The position numbers were made by a program, and so were the translations under genes. Source: Acidobacteriota bacterium (GTDB lineage: Bacteria > Acidobacteriota > Terriglobia > Bryobacterales > Bryobacteraceae). Taken from it: 56,428 bases of DNA. Positions 34,830 to 44,291 of this stretch are shown one piece after another. The stretch lies in contig VFZO01000012.1 in NCBI GenBank assembly GCA_016871155.1, positions 1 to 56,428 of the forward strand, in the 5' to 3' direction. How positions within the stretch are numbered: position 1 is the stretch's first letter; the number at the start of each line of letters is the position of its first letter. Under the pieces are notes generated by a model that saw only the letters and a program-made list of their open reading frames with translations, did no database searches and was not told the DNA's origin.

Positions 34830-35870
34830 ATGCCAATCTTCCACCAGAACTCACTGCCGCCGGAGCCTACTCTCGTCGGAAATTCCACCCGTTTGCGAAA
34901 CGTACAGCGGATGGTAGACAAATTAGCCCAAGGCAAATGGCCGGCGCTAGTCCTAGGCGAGACCGGCACAGGGAAAGAAGTGGTTGCGCGTTCCATCCAT
35001 GCCGCGAATCCAGTCGGGCCATTCGTGACGATCGATTGTTCGTCATTTGTAGGGCCGCTTATGGAAAGTGAACTCTTTGGCCACGCGAAAGGGTCGTTCA
35101 CTGGGGCGTTCGCGGCCAAGATGGGTTTGTTGGAGGCAGCGAATGGGGGGACGGCTTTCTTCGACGAAATCGGAGAGCTGCCGCTGGATTTGCAGGCGAA
35201 GCTCCTGCGCGTACTGCAAGAAAAAGAGTTCCGGCCGGTCGGTTCGATTCAAACGAAACGTTCTGATTTTCGAATCGTGGCGGCGACGAACCGCGATTTG
35301 GCGAAAGAAGTTGAGAAAGGCACGTTCCGGCGCGACCTGTACTACCGGTTGAACGTCGTGACCGTGCGCCTGGCGCCTCTTCGGGACCGCAAAGAGGACA
35401 TTCCGCTCCTGATCCAGCATTTTCTAAACAAGTTCGGGAGCAACCACTCGTTCACCGCCGAAGCCATGGAGGCGCTGCTCGCTTACGAGTGGCCAGGAAA
35501 TGTGCGGGAACTGGAAAACATGATGCAGCAAATGGTCGCCATGCGTACCGGCCCGCTGCTTCATGTCTACGATCTTCCGTCGCCCATTCAGAATTCCATG
35601 ATTGCCCGGCGCGGTCCCGGCCTGGCGCTGGCGGCGACGGCCAACGTCTTTGTCCCCGCTTCCTACACGGCTCCCATGGCTGATGTGGAGTCCGGGACGG
35701 ACGCGAGATTTTCGGACGCACCCATCTTGCCGTTGGTGGAAATGGAGAGGCGGGCGATTTTGAACGCGTTATCGTTCACGAAGGGCGACCGGTTGATGGC
35801 GGCTGGCCTTCTGGGTATCGGAAGAACTACGTTGTACCGGAAACTGAAAGAATATCAAGTGGCGGTGTGA
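34830..35870 (+). CDS. Sigma-54-dependent transcriptional activator
   Basis: 346 residues: an AAA+ domain from the N-terminus with Walker A GETGTGKE (residues 43-50), the sigma-54 contact loop GSFTGA (88-93; Ser replaces the usual Ala), Walker B in GGTAFFDEIGELPL and the arginine-finger region FRRDLYYRLNVV. A Fis-type helix-turn-helix follows at the C-terminus (MAAGLLGIGRTTLYRKLKEY). It has no N-terminal receiver, GAF or PAS domain, so its activity is probably set by a partner or by expression level. The receiver/GGDEF-like gene 31 bases downstream is a candidate partner. Confidence 0.93.
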   Translation: MPIFHQNSLPPEPTLVGNSTRLRNVQRMVDKLAQGKWPALVLGETGTGKEVVARSIHAANPVGPFVTIDCSSFVGPLMESELFGHAKGSFTGAFAAKMGLLEAANGGTAFFDEIGELPLDLQAKLLRVLQEKEFRPVGSIQTKRSDFRIVAATNRDLAKEVEKGTFRRDLYYRLNVVTVRLAPLRDRKEDIPLLIQHFLNKFGSNHSFTAEAMEALLAYEWPGNVRELENMMQQMVAMRTGPLLHVYDLPSPIQNSMIARRGPGLALAATANVFVPASYTAPMADVESGTDARFSDAPILPLVEMERRAILNALSFTKGDRLMAAGLLGIGRTTLYRKLKEYQVAV

Positions 35871-35901
35871 GAGGATTCGCCTCCCGCCGCCACTAATTTG
35901 T

Positions 35902-36762
35902 ATGCGGCTGCTTTTGGTCGAAAAGGACGCTTGGGAAGCCGGGCTCGTGCAGGAGGCCCTGGATGAACTGGAAGAACGTCCGCAAGAGCGGTTCCTGCCC
36001 AGGCCGTTGGATCTATTCCACGCCGAGACATTGGACGAAGCCCTCACCTCGCTGACCACGGAAAGCTACGACCTCATTCTGCTCTCGGGCGCCTGCGGCC
36101 TGCAACCAATGCTGCAAATGCGCGAAGCGGCGCCGAAAACACCCGTCGTTCTTCTGATTCCCAGGGAAGAAGAGGCGCTGGCCTTGGCCGGGATGCGTGA
36201 AGGCGCGGCCGGATACATGCTGAAAGAGGACATCGACTGTCTTCCCCTGGCCCGCACCTTGCGGTCCGCGCTGGAGCGCCATCAGGCGCTGATGAGCCGT
36301 GAGGAATCGCCCCATACCGACGAACTCACCGGGCTGCACACACGCGCCGGGTTCTTGTATCTCGGTGAAATGGCGCTGAAAATCGCCGCGCGCTGGACCA
36401 AGCCCGCGCGGTTGTCCACTGTCCAACTCACCGGCTACAAACTGATGCAGGATGTTTACGGCGCCCAGGCCCGCGACCTCGCATTGATTGAAACCGCGGA
36501 AATGGTCCGCGAGCTATTGCAGGATGCTGATCTGCTCGCACGCACCGGCGTCACCGAGTTCGCCGCCCTGTCCATAGGGCCGGCGGAGTCGGAGCGGCCT
36601 CTCGAAATGAGGGTCGAATCCTGGTTGAAGGCGCGCGCGCCAAGGGAAGGGCACCCGCTGCCGCTTGAGTATTTCTGTTCGGAAGAGGTCTTTTGCGCCG
36701 GGGATGTGTCGCTGGAAAGCATGCTGAGTGCGAAGGCCGCCGCGGCCGCAGTGCGAAAATAG
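35902..36762 (+). CDS. Degenerate receiver plus degenerate GGDEF protein
   Basis: 286 residues. A CheY-like fold (RLLLVEKDAWEAGLVQEAL, then DLILLSGACGLQP, then VVLLIPREEEALAL and GYMLKEDID) covers residues 1-130, but the phosphoacceptor Asp position is Ser in LLSG. A diguanylate-cyclase-like domain follows: DELTGLHTRAGFLYLGEMAL matches the usual DxLTGLxNRRxF. The GGDEF signature itself is replaced (GVTEFAAL), so it should not make c-di-GMP. It is probably a protein-protein or nucleotide-sensing module. It lies between the sigma-54 activator and the glycosyltransferase on the same strand. Confidence 0.8.
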   Translation: MRLLLVEKDAWEAGLVQEALDELEERPQERFLPRPLDLFHAETLDEALTSLTTESYDLILLSGACGLQPMLQMREAAPKTPVVLLIPREEEALALAGMREGAAGYMLKEDIDCLPLARTLRSALERHQALMSREESPHTDELTGLHTRAGFLYLGEMALKIAARWTKPARLSTVQLTGYKLMQDVYGAQARDLALIETAEMVRELLQDADLLARTGVTEFAALSIGPAESERPLEMRVESWLKARAPREGHPLPLEYFCSEEVFCAGDVSLESMLSAKAAAAAVRK

Positions 36763-36766
36763 GCCG

Positions 36767-37795
36767 GTGCGGATTGCTCTGGACGCCACATACTCGCTTG
36801 GCCGGGAACTAACCGGCGTTGGCGTCTACTCGCGGGAGATCTTGCAAGGGCTCGCGCGGCGCCAGCCGGAAGCCGTTCTTGAGTTTTGTTATCGCTCAAA
36901 CCGGTTCCTCAAGTCGATGCGGGAGACGCTGCCGCCCGGAGCCAAGCGCAGGCTGCTCACCGATTCCGGCATCGGAATCGGCGCTCCGCTGTTCCATGGT
37001 TTGAACCAGCGCGCCCCGTCGCGTGGCTTTCGCCGGGTCGTCACAACCTTCCATGACCTCTTCGTTCTGACCAACGAGTACTCGACGCCTGACTTCCGGA
37101 AGCGTTTCGAGGGCCAGGCGCGGGCCGCTGCGGAAAAATCGGACGCGATCGTCTGCGTTTCCGCCTTCACCGCCTCTCAAGTCGAGTCGCTTTTGGGGGT
37201 GGAGCGCAGCCGCCTCCATGTGGTGCATCACGGTGTACGTACCGGAACCCTGCCGGCCCTGACACGGGAGCCCGTCGTGCTAACCGTTGGCTCCATTCAA
37301 AAGCGGAAAAACACGGCGCGTCTGGTGGAAGCGTTCGAGCGCGCGGCCGGCCCCGAATGGCGATTGATCCTCGCCGGCGCCGCCGGTTACGGAGCCGGCG
37401 AGATCCTGGAGCGGATTGACGCATCGCCCAGGCGCGAGTCCATCACCGCTACCGGGTACGTCGGCGCCGAAGAGCTGGCCCGCCTCTATGCCACGGCTTC
37501 CGTGTTCGCGTTCCCCTCTTTAGACGAGGGCTTCGGCATTCCGGTCATCGAAGCGATGGCCCGCGGCCTGCCGGTCGTGACGTCGGACCGGCCCGCTTTG
37601 CTCGAAGTCTCCGGCGATGCCGCCGTGCATGTCGATCCCGCCAGTGTGGACGAGCTTGCCGGGGCCCTGCAAACCCTCATGCAGTCGCCTGGGCTCCGCG
37701 GCGATCTGGCCGCGCGCGGAAAAGAACGGGCCTCGCGATTCACCTGGGATCGCGCGGTGGATGAGACGTGGGAAGTCTACCGGTCGCTGGCTTGA
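36767..37795 (+). CDS. Family 4 glycosyltransferase
   Basis: 342 residues from GTG 36767, 4 bases after the previous stop. It is GT-B fold: RIALDATYSLGRELTGVGVYSREIL at the N-terminus is the donor/acceptor G-loop area of GT4 mannosyltransferases. VVLTVGSIQKRKNTARLVEAF and ASVFAFPSLDEGFGIPVIEAMARGLPVV (E-x7-E motif) mark the nucleotide-sugar site. It likely adds a hexose to a surface polysaccharide or lipid. Being in one run with the sigma-54 activator suggests exopolysaccharide control (inference). Confidence 0.92.
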   Translation: MRIALDATYSLGRELTGVGVYSREILQGLARRQPEAVLEFCYRSNRFLKSMRETLPPGAKRRLLTDSGIGIGAPLFHGLNQRAPSRGFRRVVTTFHDLFVLTNEYSTPDFRKRFEGQARAAAEKSDAIVCVSAFTASQVESLLGVERSRLHVVHHGVRTGTLPALTREPVVLTVGSIQKRKNTARLVEAFERAAGPEWRLILAGAAGYGAGEILERIDASPRRESITATGYVGAEELARLYATASVFAFPSLDEGFGIPVIEAMARGLPVVTSDRPALLEVSGDAAVHVDPASVDELAGALQTLMQSPGLRGDLAARGKERASRFTWDRAVDETWEVYRSLA

Positions 37796-37801
37796 CGGCC
37801 G

Positions 37802-38113
37802 CTACTTGGAGTCGTCGTCGAGCGAGATCTTCAGGGCGCGCAGGAACTTCTGATCCTGGGACGTCCAGGATGCTTTTAATCGTTTGGGCTTTTCGGTGGT
37901 CTCGACTTCGTCGATTTCGTCCAGGGCGTTGTCGTCGTCGCTGGCACCGTCTTCGCGGCGGTTAAAACCGATGGTCGCCTCAAGGATGAGGAACACATCG
38001 TAGCCGGATCGTTTGATCTCGCCGATGGCTTCGGCGATGCGATCGGAGTCGGAGAGAGACTCGTTGATCGCGTTACCAAGATCCTGCATCAGTTCTTTGA
38101 GCCGGTCGTCCAA
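37802..38113 (-). CDS. Hypothetical small acidic protein
   Basis: 103 residues. An N-terminal helical part (MDDRLKELMQDLGNAINESL, then IAEAIGEIKRSGYDVFLILEATIGF) is followed by a highly acidic, probably disordered linker (DGASDDDNALDEIDEVE) and a short C-terminal segment WTSQDQKFLRALKISLD. No family recognised. The gene is convergent with the glycosyltransferase, 6 bases between stops. Confidence 0.7.
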   Translation of the reverse strand: MDDRLKELMQDLGNAINESLSDSDRIAEAIGEIKRSGYDVFLILEATIGFNRREDGASDDDNALDEIDEVETTEKPKRLKASWTSQDQKFLRALKISLDDDSK

Positions 38114-38230
38114 AAATACCTTCCTTACTTCGGGGGCACTCTCAGGATAGCATCGCCCTTGCCGATTCTATCGTCACTTTTCATAGCTTCCTGCATGCCC
38201 TCGCATATAATTTAAGCAGCTGCCATTTCG

Positions 38231-38494
38231 ATGTTCGCCGTAGGTAAGAAGTTTCTCTCTCACGTGATCCCAGGGATCATGCGCCCGCTCCGGATTCTCT
38301 GGAATGAGATGATCGGGTTTATTTTTCTTTGTGTTGCGGTGATCGGAATCCCCAAGACCTTTCAGGCGTACAGGGACTTCAACGGCGATCCGGATAAGCT
38401 GTTTCGTCTTCTATTGACCGTTCTCTTCACGGGCACCATGCTCGGCTTCGGACTCTCTTCGTTTTGGCGCGCTCGTAAAATTTCGCGGTCCTAA
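38231..38494 (+). CDS. Small two-helix membrane protein
   Basis: 87 residues with two membrane helices ([18 protein letters not shown] and [19 protein letters not shown]), a basic N-terminus and a basic C-terminus (WRARKISRS). A perfect TATAAT lies at 38206-38211, 19 bases before the ATG, but the -35 region is poor. It ends 8 bases before the mutase gene and may be cotranscribed with it. Function unknown. Confidence 0.7.
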   Translation: MFAVGKKFLSHVIPGIMRPLRILWNEMIGFIFLCVAVIGIPKTFQAYRDFNGDPDKLFRLLLTVLFTGTMLGFGLSSFWRARKISRS

Positions 38495-38502
38495 ACATTT
38501 TC

Positions 38503-39975
38503 ATGGCCGGCATGCCCTCCGAAAATCCCGGACAATTCCCATACACCCGTGGGATTTATCCGGACATGTATCGCAAACGTCTTTGGACGATGCGCCAATA
38601 TGCCGGCTTCGGATCAGCCGAAGAATCGAACCGGCGGTACAAGTTTCTCCTGGAACAGGGCAATACGGGACTGTCGGTCGCGTTTGATCTGCCCACCCAG
38701 ATGGGCATGGATGCCGATCACCCTCTCGCCGCCGGGGAAGTGGGCCGCACCGGCGTCTCGATCTGTTCGCTCCGTGACATGGAGCTGCTTCTCGACGGCA
38801 TTCGTCTCGACACGGTGTCCACGTCGATGACAATCAACTCCACCGCATCGACGCTGCTGGCCTACTACGTCCTGGTGGCGGACCGCCAGGGCGTCCCTCG
38901 GACGCGTTTGAACGGCACCGTTCAGAACGACATTCTGAAGGAGTACATCGCCCGCGGCACCCAAATCTACCCGCCGCGGCACTCCATGCGCATCATCACC
39001 GATCTGTTCGCCTGGGCCCGCCTGGAGACGCCGGAATGGAACACCATCTCCATCAGCGGCTACCACATCCGCGAAGCGGGCTCCACCGCAGCGCAGGAAA
39101 TCGCCTTCACACTGGCCAACGCGATCGCTTATATCGATGCCGCGCTGGCGGCGGGCTTAAAGATCGATGACTTCGCGCCGCGCCTCTCGTTCTTCTTCAA
39201 CGCGCACAACGATTTTCTTGAAGAGGTCGCCAAGTTCCGTGCCGCGCGGCGTCTCTATGCGCGGATCATGCGCGAACGCTTCGGCTCCTCGCACTGCCAG
39301 TTGCGCTTTCACACCCAAACCGCCGGGTCCACCTTGCAAGCACGCCAGCCCGAAGTAAACGTCGTGCGCACCGCGCTGCAGGCCATGGCGGCCGTACTCG
39401 GCGGCACGCAGTCGCTGCATACGAACTCCATGGACGAAGCCATCGGGTTGCCCACGGAAAGCGCTGCGACGCTGGCCTTGCGCACGCAGCAGGTCATCGC
39501 GTATGAGTCGGGTGTTTCCGCGCATGCTGACCCGTTCGGGGGTAGCTATGTGGTCGAAGCGCTCACGGACACGCTGGAAGCGGAGGCGCGCGCCTACATC
39601 GACCGCATCGACGCCTTGGGTGGAGCCGTCGCTGCCATCGAGGAAGGCTTTCAGCAGAACGAGATCCACAACGCGGCCTATCGCTATCAGCGCGCCGTCG
39701 AAAGCGGAGAGCAGGTGGTGGTCGGCGTCAACCGTTTCTCGTCAGCGGAAAAGGCTGCCATCCCGGTCTTCCGTGTCGATAGCGCGATCGAAGCACAACA
39801 GGTGGAACGCCTGCGCGAGCTGCGCGCGTCCCGCTCCGTGGCCGGAAGCGCCGCCGCGCTCGCCGCCCTGCGCGCGGCAGTTGGGGAAGGCGGCAACGTG
39901 ATGCCGCGTATCGTCGACGCAGCCAAAGCGTTGTGTACCACCGGCGAGATCGCGGAGGCGCTGCGGCCCCAATGA
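38503..39975 (+). CDS. Methylmalonyl-CoA mutase-type large subunit (catalytic TIM barrel only)
   Basis: 490 residues. [20 protein letters not shown] and YAGFG carry the active-site Tyr expected in methylmalonyl-CoA mutase rather than the Phe of isobutyryl-CoA mutase. [40 protein letters not shown] (the His that contacts cobalamin's lower face region) and [14 protein letters not shown] are present. The C-terminal B12-binding flavodoxin-like domain is absent, so a separate small subunit is needed, as in the two-protein mutases. That subunit and MeaB are not in the window. It isomerises methylmalonyl-CoA and succinyl-CoA, linking odd-chain and branched metabolism to the TCA cycle. ATG 38503 or 38512 may be the start. 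Confidence 0.93.
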   Translation: MAGMPSENPGQFPYTRGIYPDMYRKRLWTMRQYAGFGSAEESNRRYKFLLEQGNTGLSVAFDLPTQMGMDADHPLAAGEVGRTGVSICSLRDMELLLDGIRLDTVSTSMTINSTASTLLAYYVLVADRQGVPRTRLNGTVQNDILKEYIARGTQIYPPRHSMRIITDLFAWARLETPEWNTISISGYHIREAGSTAAQEIAFTLANAIAYIDAALAAGLKIDDFAPRLSFFFNAHNDFLEEVAKFRAARRLYARIMRERFGSSHCQLRFHTQTAGSTLQARQPEVNVVRTALQAMAAVLGGTQSLHTNSMDEAIGLPTESAATLALRTQQVIAYESGVSAHADPFGGSYVVEALTDTLEAEARAYIDRIDALGGAVAAIEEGFQQNEIHNAAYRYQRAVESGEQVVVGVNRFSSAEKAAIPVFRVDSAIEAQQVERLRELRASRSVAGSAAALAALRAAVGEGGNVMPRIVDAAKALCTTGEIAEALRPQ

Positions 39976-40011
39976 GTCCTCGCATTTTCGAACGCAGCCG
40001 GATAGTGCCCC

Positions 40012-41682
40012 ATGCTCGTTGAACTCCATGTCGAAAACTTCGCCGTTGTCGAGCGCCAGCGCCTCCGTTTCCACGCGGGCCTGAACGTGTTAACTGGAGA
40101 AACCGGCAGCGGCAAGTCCATCATCGTCGATTCCCTCGGGTTGTTGTTCGGCGGCCGGGCCTCCGCCGAAATGATTCGCACCGGGTTTGATCGCGCGCGG
40201 GTCAGCGGCATCTTCGAAGTGCCCGCCGCCGCGCGGGCCGTGCTTGCCGGCGCCGGCATCGAGCTGGAAGACAACGAAATTCTGATTGAGCGGGAGATTC
40301 AATCCGGCGGAAAGTCGCGCGCCTTCGCCGCCAGCCGCCCGGTGACGGTCGCACTTTTGAAGGCGCTGGCTCCGTGGCTCGGCGACATCCACGGCCAGAA
40401 CGAGCAGCAGCAACTCCACGATCCTGTCGAGCAACGTGCCATGCTCGATCTGTTCGCGGGTGCCGCGGAGTTGTCGGCCGCCACGGCCTCGTTATTCGAC
40501 CGGTGGCGCGCCTGCGATCGCGAAATGGAGGAGATCGCCGCGCGGGAGCAGGAGCAGCTCCGGCTGGCCGATCTCTGGAACTTTCAGCGCAAGGAGATCG
40601 AAGCCGTCGCGCCGCTGTTCGGCGAGGACGCCGAGCTCGAAAACGAAAAGCGCGTGCTGCAAAACGTCACCCGCCTCGCCGAAAACGCCGAAGCGGCGTT
40701 CACCGCGATCTACGACGCGCCGGACTCCGCGCTCGCCCAGGCCCGCGCCGGCCAGCGCCGCGTGGAGGAGTTGGCCCGCATCGACGGCGGTATGACGGAA
40801 GTGGTCGATCTGTTGAAGCCCGCTGTCATCGCCCTCGAAGAGGCCGGCCGCACGCTCCGCGACTATTTGAGCCGTCTGGAGGCGGATCCCGCCCGGTTGG
40901 AGGCCGTGGAGTCCCGCCTTGCCGGCATGGACCGGTTGAAACGGAAGTATGGTCCGGCTATCGACGACGTGCTGCGCTTCCTCGATCAACTGCGGGAGAA
41001 GATGCGCACCGTCGAGACGGCCAGCGAACGCCGCGCCGAAATCGAGAAGCGCCGCGTCATGATCGGCAAGGAGTATGGAGCCGCGGCATCCAAACTGCGC
41101 GCGGCGCGAAGGGACGCCGCAAAGAAGTTGGAAAAGCGCGTCGAGAAAGAGTTGACGTCGTTGGCCATGGCGGGCACGTCGTTCGCCGTTTCATTCGACG
41201 AGGCTCCTTGGAGCGCGGCCGGTTTCGATGCCGTCGAGTTCCTCGTCTCCGCCAACAAAGGCGAGGAGCCGCGCGAACTGGCGAAGGTCGCCAGCGGAGG
41301 CGAAATCTCCCGGATCGCGCTCGCGCTCAAGACGTGCATCGAACGCGAAAAGCCAAGCGTCTCGCAGCATCTGCTCATATTCGACGAAGTGGACGCCGGC
41401 ATCGGCGGCCAGGCGGCGGAGGCCGTCGGCAAGCGCCTCCGGGAACTCTCCAGCGGCTACCAGGTGCTGTGCGTCACCCACTCGGCGCAGATCGCCTCGT
41501 GCGCGGAGAGTCACTTCCGTGTGGAGAAACGGGTCACGGCTGGCCGCACCGTCGCCGAAGTCACCGAACTCGACGCCAACGAACGGACCCGCGAAATCGG
41601 CCGCATGCTGGGCGGGCAGAATCTCACGCCGGAGGCGCTGAAGCACGCAGCACAGATGCTGCGCGCGGCCTCCAACGGGTAA
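40012..41682 (+). CDS. recN: DNA repair protein RecN
   Basis: 556 residues, SMC-like ATPase. MLVELHVENFAVVE opens the family, and Walker A is GETGSGKS (29-36). IHGQNEQQQLHDP is the RecN-specific QxxxxL segment, and a long coiled coil follows around residues 150-370. The signature KVASGGEISRIALALK and Walker B HLLIFDEVDAGIGG complete the head domain. It acts in double-strand break repair. It ends 5 bases from the convergent Hsp70 gene. Confidence 0.95.
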   Translation: MLVELHVENFAVVERQRLRFHAGLNVLTGETGSGKSIIVDSLGLLFGGRASAEMIRTGFDRARVSGIFEVPAAARAVLAGAGIELEDNEILIEREIQSGGKSRAFAASRPVTVALLKALAPWLGDIHGQNEQQQLHDPVEQRAMLDLFAGAAELSAATASLFDRWRACDREMEEIAAREQEQLRLADLWNFQRKEIEAVAPLFGEDAELENEKRVLQNVTRLAENAEAAFTAIYDAPDSALAQARAGQRRVEELARIDGGMTEVVDLLKPAVIALEEAGRTLRDYLSRLEADPARLEAVESRLAGMDRLKRKYGPAIDDVLRFLDQLREKMRTVETASERRAEIEKRRVMIGKEYGAAASKLRAARRDAAKKLEKRVEKELTSLAMAGTSFAVSFDEAPWSAAGFDAVEFLVSANKGEEPRELAKVASGGEISRIALALKTCIEREKPSVSQHLLIFDEVDAGIGGQAAEAVGKRLRELSSGYQVLCVTHSAQIASCAESHFRVEKRVTAGRTVAEVTELDANERTREIGRMLGGQNLTPEALKHAAQMLRAASNG

Positions 41683-41687
41683 GCGGG

Positions 41688-44291
41688 CTAACTCAAAACC
41701 AAGCCGCCCGGCAGCTCCTCGCCAAACACGCGGTCCATATTGCCGGCGGACTCACCGTCCAGCACAGCCAGCAGCTCCGGATCCTCACCCAGACGGCCGC
41801 GCACAAGCTGCACGGTCTGCGGATTCACGTCCAGCGTCACGTTGCCGGTCTTCTGGCAAAGCCGTGCCAGCGTCTCGTCCACATGCGCCGTCTTGATCAC
41901 TTGCTCGGCCCACCGCGCGGCCGTCGAAGGCGGCAGCACTTGATTGATAGGCGCGTAGAACAGCTTGCGCGCGCCGATCCTCGCCAGGCACCATGCCTCC
42001 GATGCTCCGCCGTCGCCCGCACGCAGGCGCTTCACCAGCGCGTCGCCCAGCTCCGTGCGCGTGCCCGCTGGAAGATGCTCCAGGCTCGAAATCGCCCGCC
42101 ACATCTCGCGGTGCAGGCTGGAGTTGATCCGCTTCGGTTTCTGGCTGCCTTTCGGCAGCAGATACTGCGCCACGCGCTGATAGATATCGGCTTGTTGATT
42201 TCGGTTCAGTCCGCCCGCCACCCGTCCCCAGAAAATATACCACTCGCTCTCGCACTGCACCTGATTGCCAAACGTCAGGCCGCCGGCGTAGATGCGCCGG
42301 GCCTGTTCGATACGCAGATCGTCGCCCGGATAGCCGAAGCCCGGCCGCAGGCACAGCCCGCAAAGGTTCAGCCAGCGCGCTTCGTGGGAGGCCGATCTCT
42401 TGCGGCCCTCGGCGTGCTCCAGGAACCGGTCGGCCAGCGCGCGAATCACCTCCAACGGCCAACTGGCCCGGCCCAGTCCCAGCGTTTGCTCCATGCGCGA
42501 CGGCAACTCTTCCGGCGTCAGCGTTCCCGCGCCGAACGTGGCCGATACCAGCTCCAGCGCTTTCGCCCGCGCCTCGTCGCTGATCACCGCGGCCGGACGC
42601 TTCGCCGCCGCCTTCTGCTTCTGCTTGCGCAGCTCGAACTGCAGCCGCCAGCGGTTCTCGCTGACCTTCGAGTCACAATAGATCTCCAGCGTGCCAACGG
42701 CCGTGAGCGTGGCGCCCAGCCGCACCGGCACCAGCCGTTCGCCCTGCGGTTTTCCGAAACGGATCAGCGCGTTCAACGGAGCGTGCGCGTGCAGCTCGGG
42801 TTCTTCGTTCGCGAACGTCACCAGGTCGCCCAGTTTGTCCTCGGTGCGCGTCAGGCTCGAATAGAGGCGGAAGCTCACCGGCTTGTTGGCCACCAGTTGC
42901 AGCCCTTCCACGTCGAGCGTCAACGACGCGCCCTCTTCCGTGCCTCGCGGCGCCAGGCACACCGTCTTGCGTTCCGTCTCCGATGCGCTGACCTCGATGA
43001 AATACGCGCGCGGCAGTCCGCCGCGCACCAGCACGCCGCTGCCCGTTGTCTTTGCGTTGGCATAGTAGGCCGCGCCCACCGCCACGGCCAGATCCAGGTC
43101 CCGGTTCTCGAAAATCAGCGGCCGCTTCCCAAACCAGCTCTCCAGCACGGAAGCCACACGCTGGCGCAAAATCTCCGGAATGAAGAATCCGCCATTAAAC
43201 AGAATCGCGTCCGGAACAATATTCCCGGCCCCTTCCAAAAAGGCCGCCAGATGCTTCGTAACCGCCGGATCGGAAACGTACGGCAGCCCCAGCTCCCGGA
43301 AAATGCTCTTCTTGTCGTCGCTCGGCCGGTCGGTCAACGCACAGCTTGGAAGAAATCCTTCCAGTGCCAGTTCCAGCGCCTCAGCGCGGGTAATCTCCGT
43401 GCGCAGCGTACCCCCGATCAGCGAGGACCCGGCGCCCAGTACCGTGATCTCCACCTTCTCGATGCTCGGGTTGTTCAGCATCTTCTCTTTGGCCGACGCG
43501 CATTGCCGGCGCAACGCGCTGCGTTGCCGCAGGCTCAACTGCTGGCCCAGTTTCGCCTCCACCAACCACGCCAGCGTCAAATCCAAATTGTCCCCGCCCA
43601 GCAGCAGGTGCTTGCCCACCGCCGTCCGCGTGAACTCCACGACATCGTCCTTGCGCGAAACCCGGATCAGCGTAAAGTCCGACGTGCCGCCGCCGACATC
43701 GCAAACCAGCACCGTCTGTCCGTCGAAAAGCTGCTTGCGCGAATCGGCCAGATGATTCGCGATCCAGGAGTAGAAGGCCGCCGCCGGCTCTTCCAGCAGC
43801 GTCAACCTGTCCAGCCCCGCCTCGCGCGCGGCCTCAACCGTCAACTCGCGCGCCTCTTCGTCGAACGAAGCCGGAACCGTCAGAACGATATCCTGCTCCG
43901 CCATCGGTGCGTCCGGGTGGGAGGCGTCCCACGTTTCCCGCATGTGCCGTATGTAGGCCGCGCTCACCGCCACCGGACTTAACTCGCGAGCCGATTCCTG
44001 CGTATCCCACGGCAGTATCTTCGCCGTCCGGTCGACGTCCGGATTCGACAGCCAGCTCTTCGCCGAATGCACGCAGCGCGTCGGCGTCAACGCGCCCTGT
44101 TCCCGCGCGTAGGCGCCAGCGAACGTTTGGTCGCCCAGGTAGAGGAACGAGGGCAGCGTGCGCTGCTTCTCCACCCGCGACGCCGTCACATGCTGTTCGA
44201 TATCGAAGACGTGAATGGAAAAATCGTCGTCGGATGGGTCCATCCAGGCGACGGCCGAGTTCGTGGTTCCTAGGTCGATGCCGATCTTCAT
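41688..44291 (-). CDS. Hsp70-family protein with long C-terminal extension (DUF3731-like)
   Basis: 867 residues. The N-terminal ATPase is DnaK-like: IGIDLGTTNSAVAW, RCVHSAKSWLSN, and VCDVGGGTSDFTLI. It is followed by NGGFFIPEILRQRVASVLE and a region after residue 430 that replaces the usual substrate-binding domain. The C-terminal 300 residues are helical, with LCLRPGFGYPGDDLRIEQ and WYIFWGRVAGGLNR, which I associate with DUF3731. It is therefore an atypical Hsp70 with a dedicated, unknown client domain. It overlaps the next Hsp70 gene by 4 bases (ATGA) and is last in a three-gene operon. Confidence 0.88.
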   Translation of the reverse strand: MKIGIDLGTTNSAVAWMDPSDDDFSIHVFDIEQHVTASRVEKQRTLPSFLYLGDQTFAGAYAREQGALTPTRCVHSAKSWLSNPDVDRTAKILPWDTQESARELSPVAVSAAYIRHMRETWDASHPDAPMAEQDIVLTVPASFDEEARELTVEAAREAGLDRLTLLEEPAAAFYSWIANHLADSRKQLFDGQTVLVCDVGGGTSDFTLIRVSRKDDVVEFTRTAVGKHLLLGGDNLDLTLAWLVEAKLGQQLSLRQRSALRRQCASAKEKMLNNPSIEKVEITVLGAGSSLIGGTLRTEITRAEALELALEGFLPSCALTDRPSDDKKSIFRELGLPYVSDPAVTKHLAAFLEGAGNIVPDAILFNGGFFIPEILRQRVASVLESWFGKRPLIFENRDLDLAVAVGAAYYANAKTTGSGVLVRGGLPRAYFIEVSASETERKTVCLAPRGTEEGASLTLDVEGLQLVANKPVSFRLYSSLTRTEDKLGDLVTFANEEPELHAHAPLNALIRFGKPQGERLVPVRLGATLTAVGTLEIYCDSKVSENRWRLQFELRKQKQKAAAKRPAAVISDEARAKALELVSATFGAGTLTPEELPSRMEQTLGLGRASWPLEVIRALADRFLEHAEGRKRSASHEARWLNLCGLCLRPGFGYPGDDLRIEQARRIYAGGLTFGNQVQCESEWYIFWGRVAGGLNRNQQADIYQRVAQYLLPKGSQKPKRINSSLHREMWRAISSLEHLPAGTRTELGDALVKRLRAGDGGASEAWCLARIGARKLFYAPINQVLPPSTAARWAEQVIKTAHVDETLARLCQKTGNVTLDVNPQTVQLVRGRLGEDPELLAVLDGESAGNMDRVFGEELPGGLVLS

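Noticed and set aside
40374-43982. Very long plus-strand open frame of about 1200 codons antisense to the Hsp70 gene and overlapping recN
   Set aside because: It is low-complexity Arg/Gln/Ala sequence without motifs, while recN and the Hsp70 frames carry clear family signatures on their own strands and frames.
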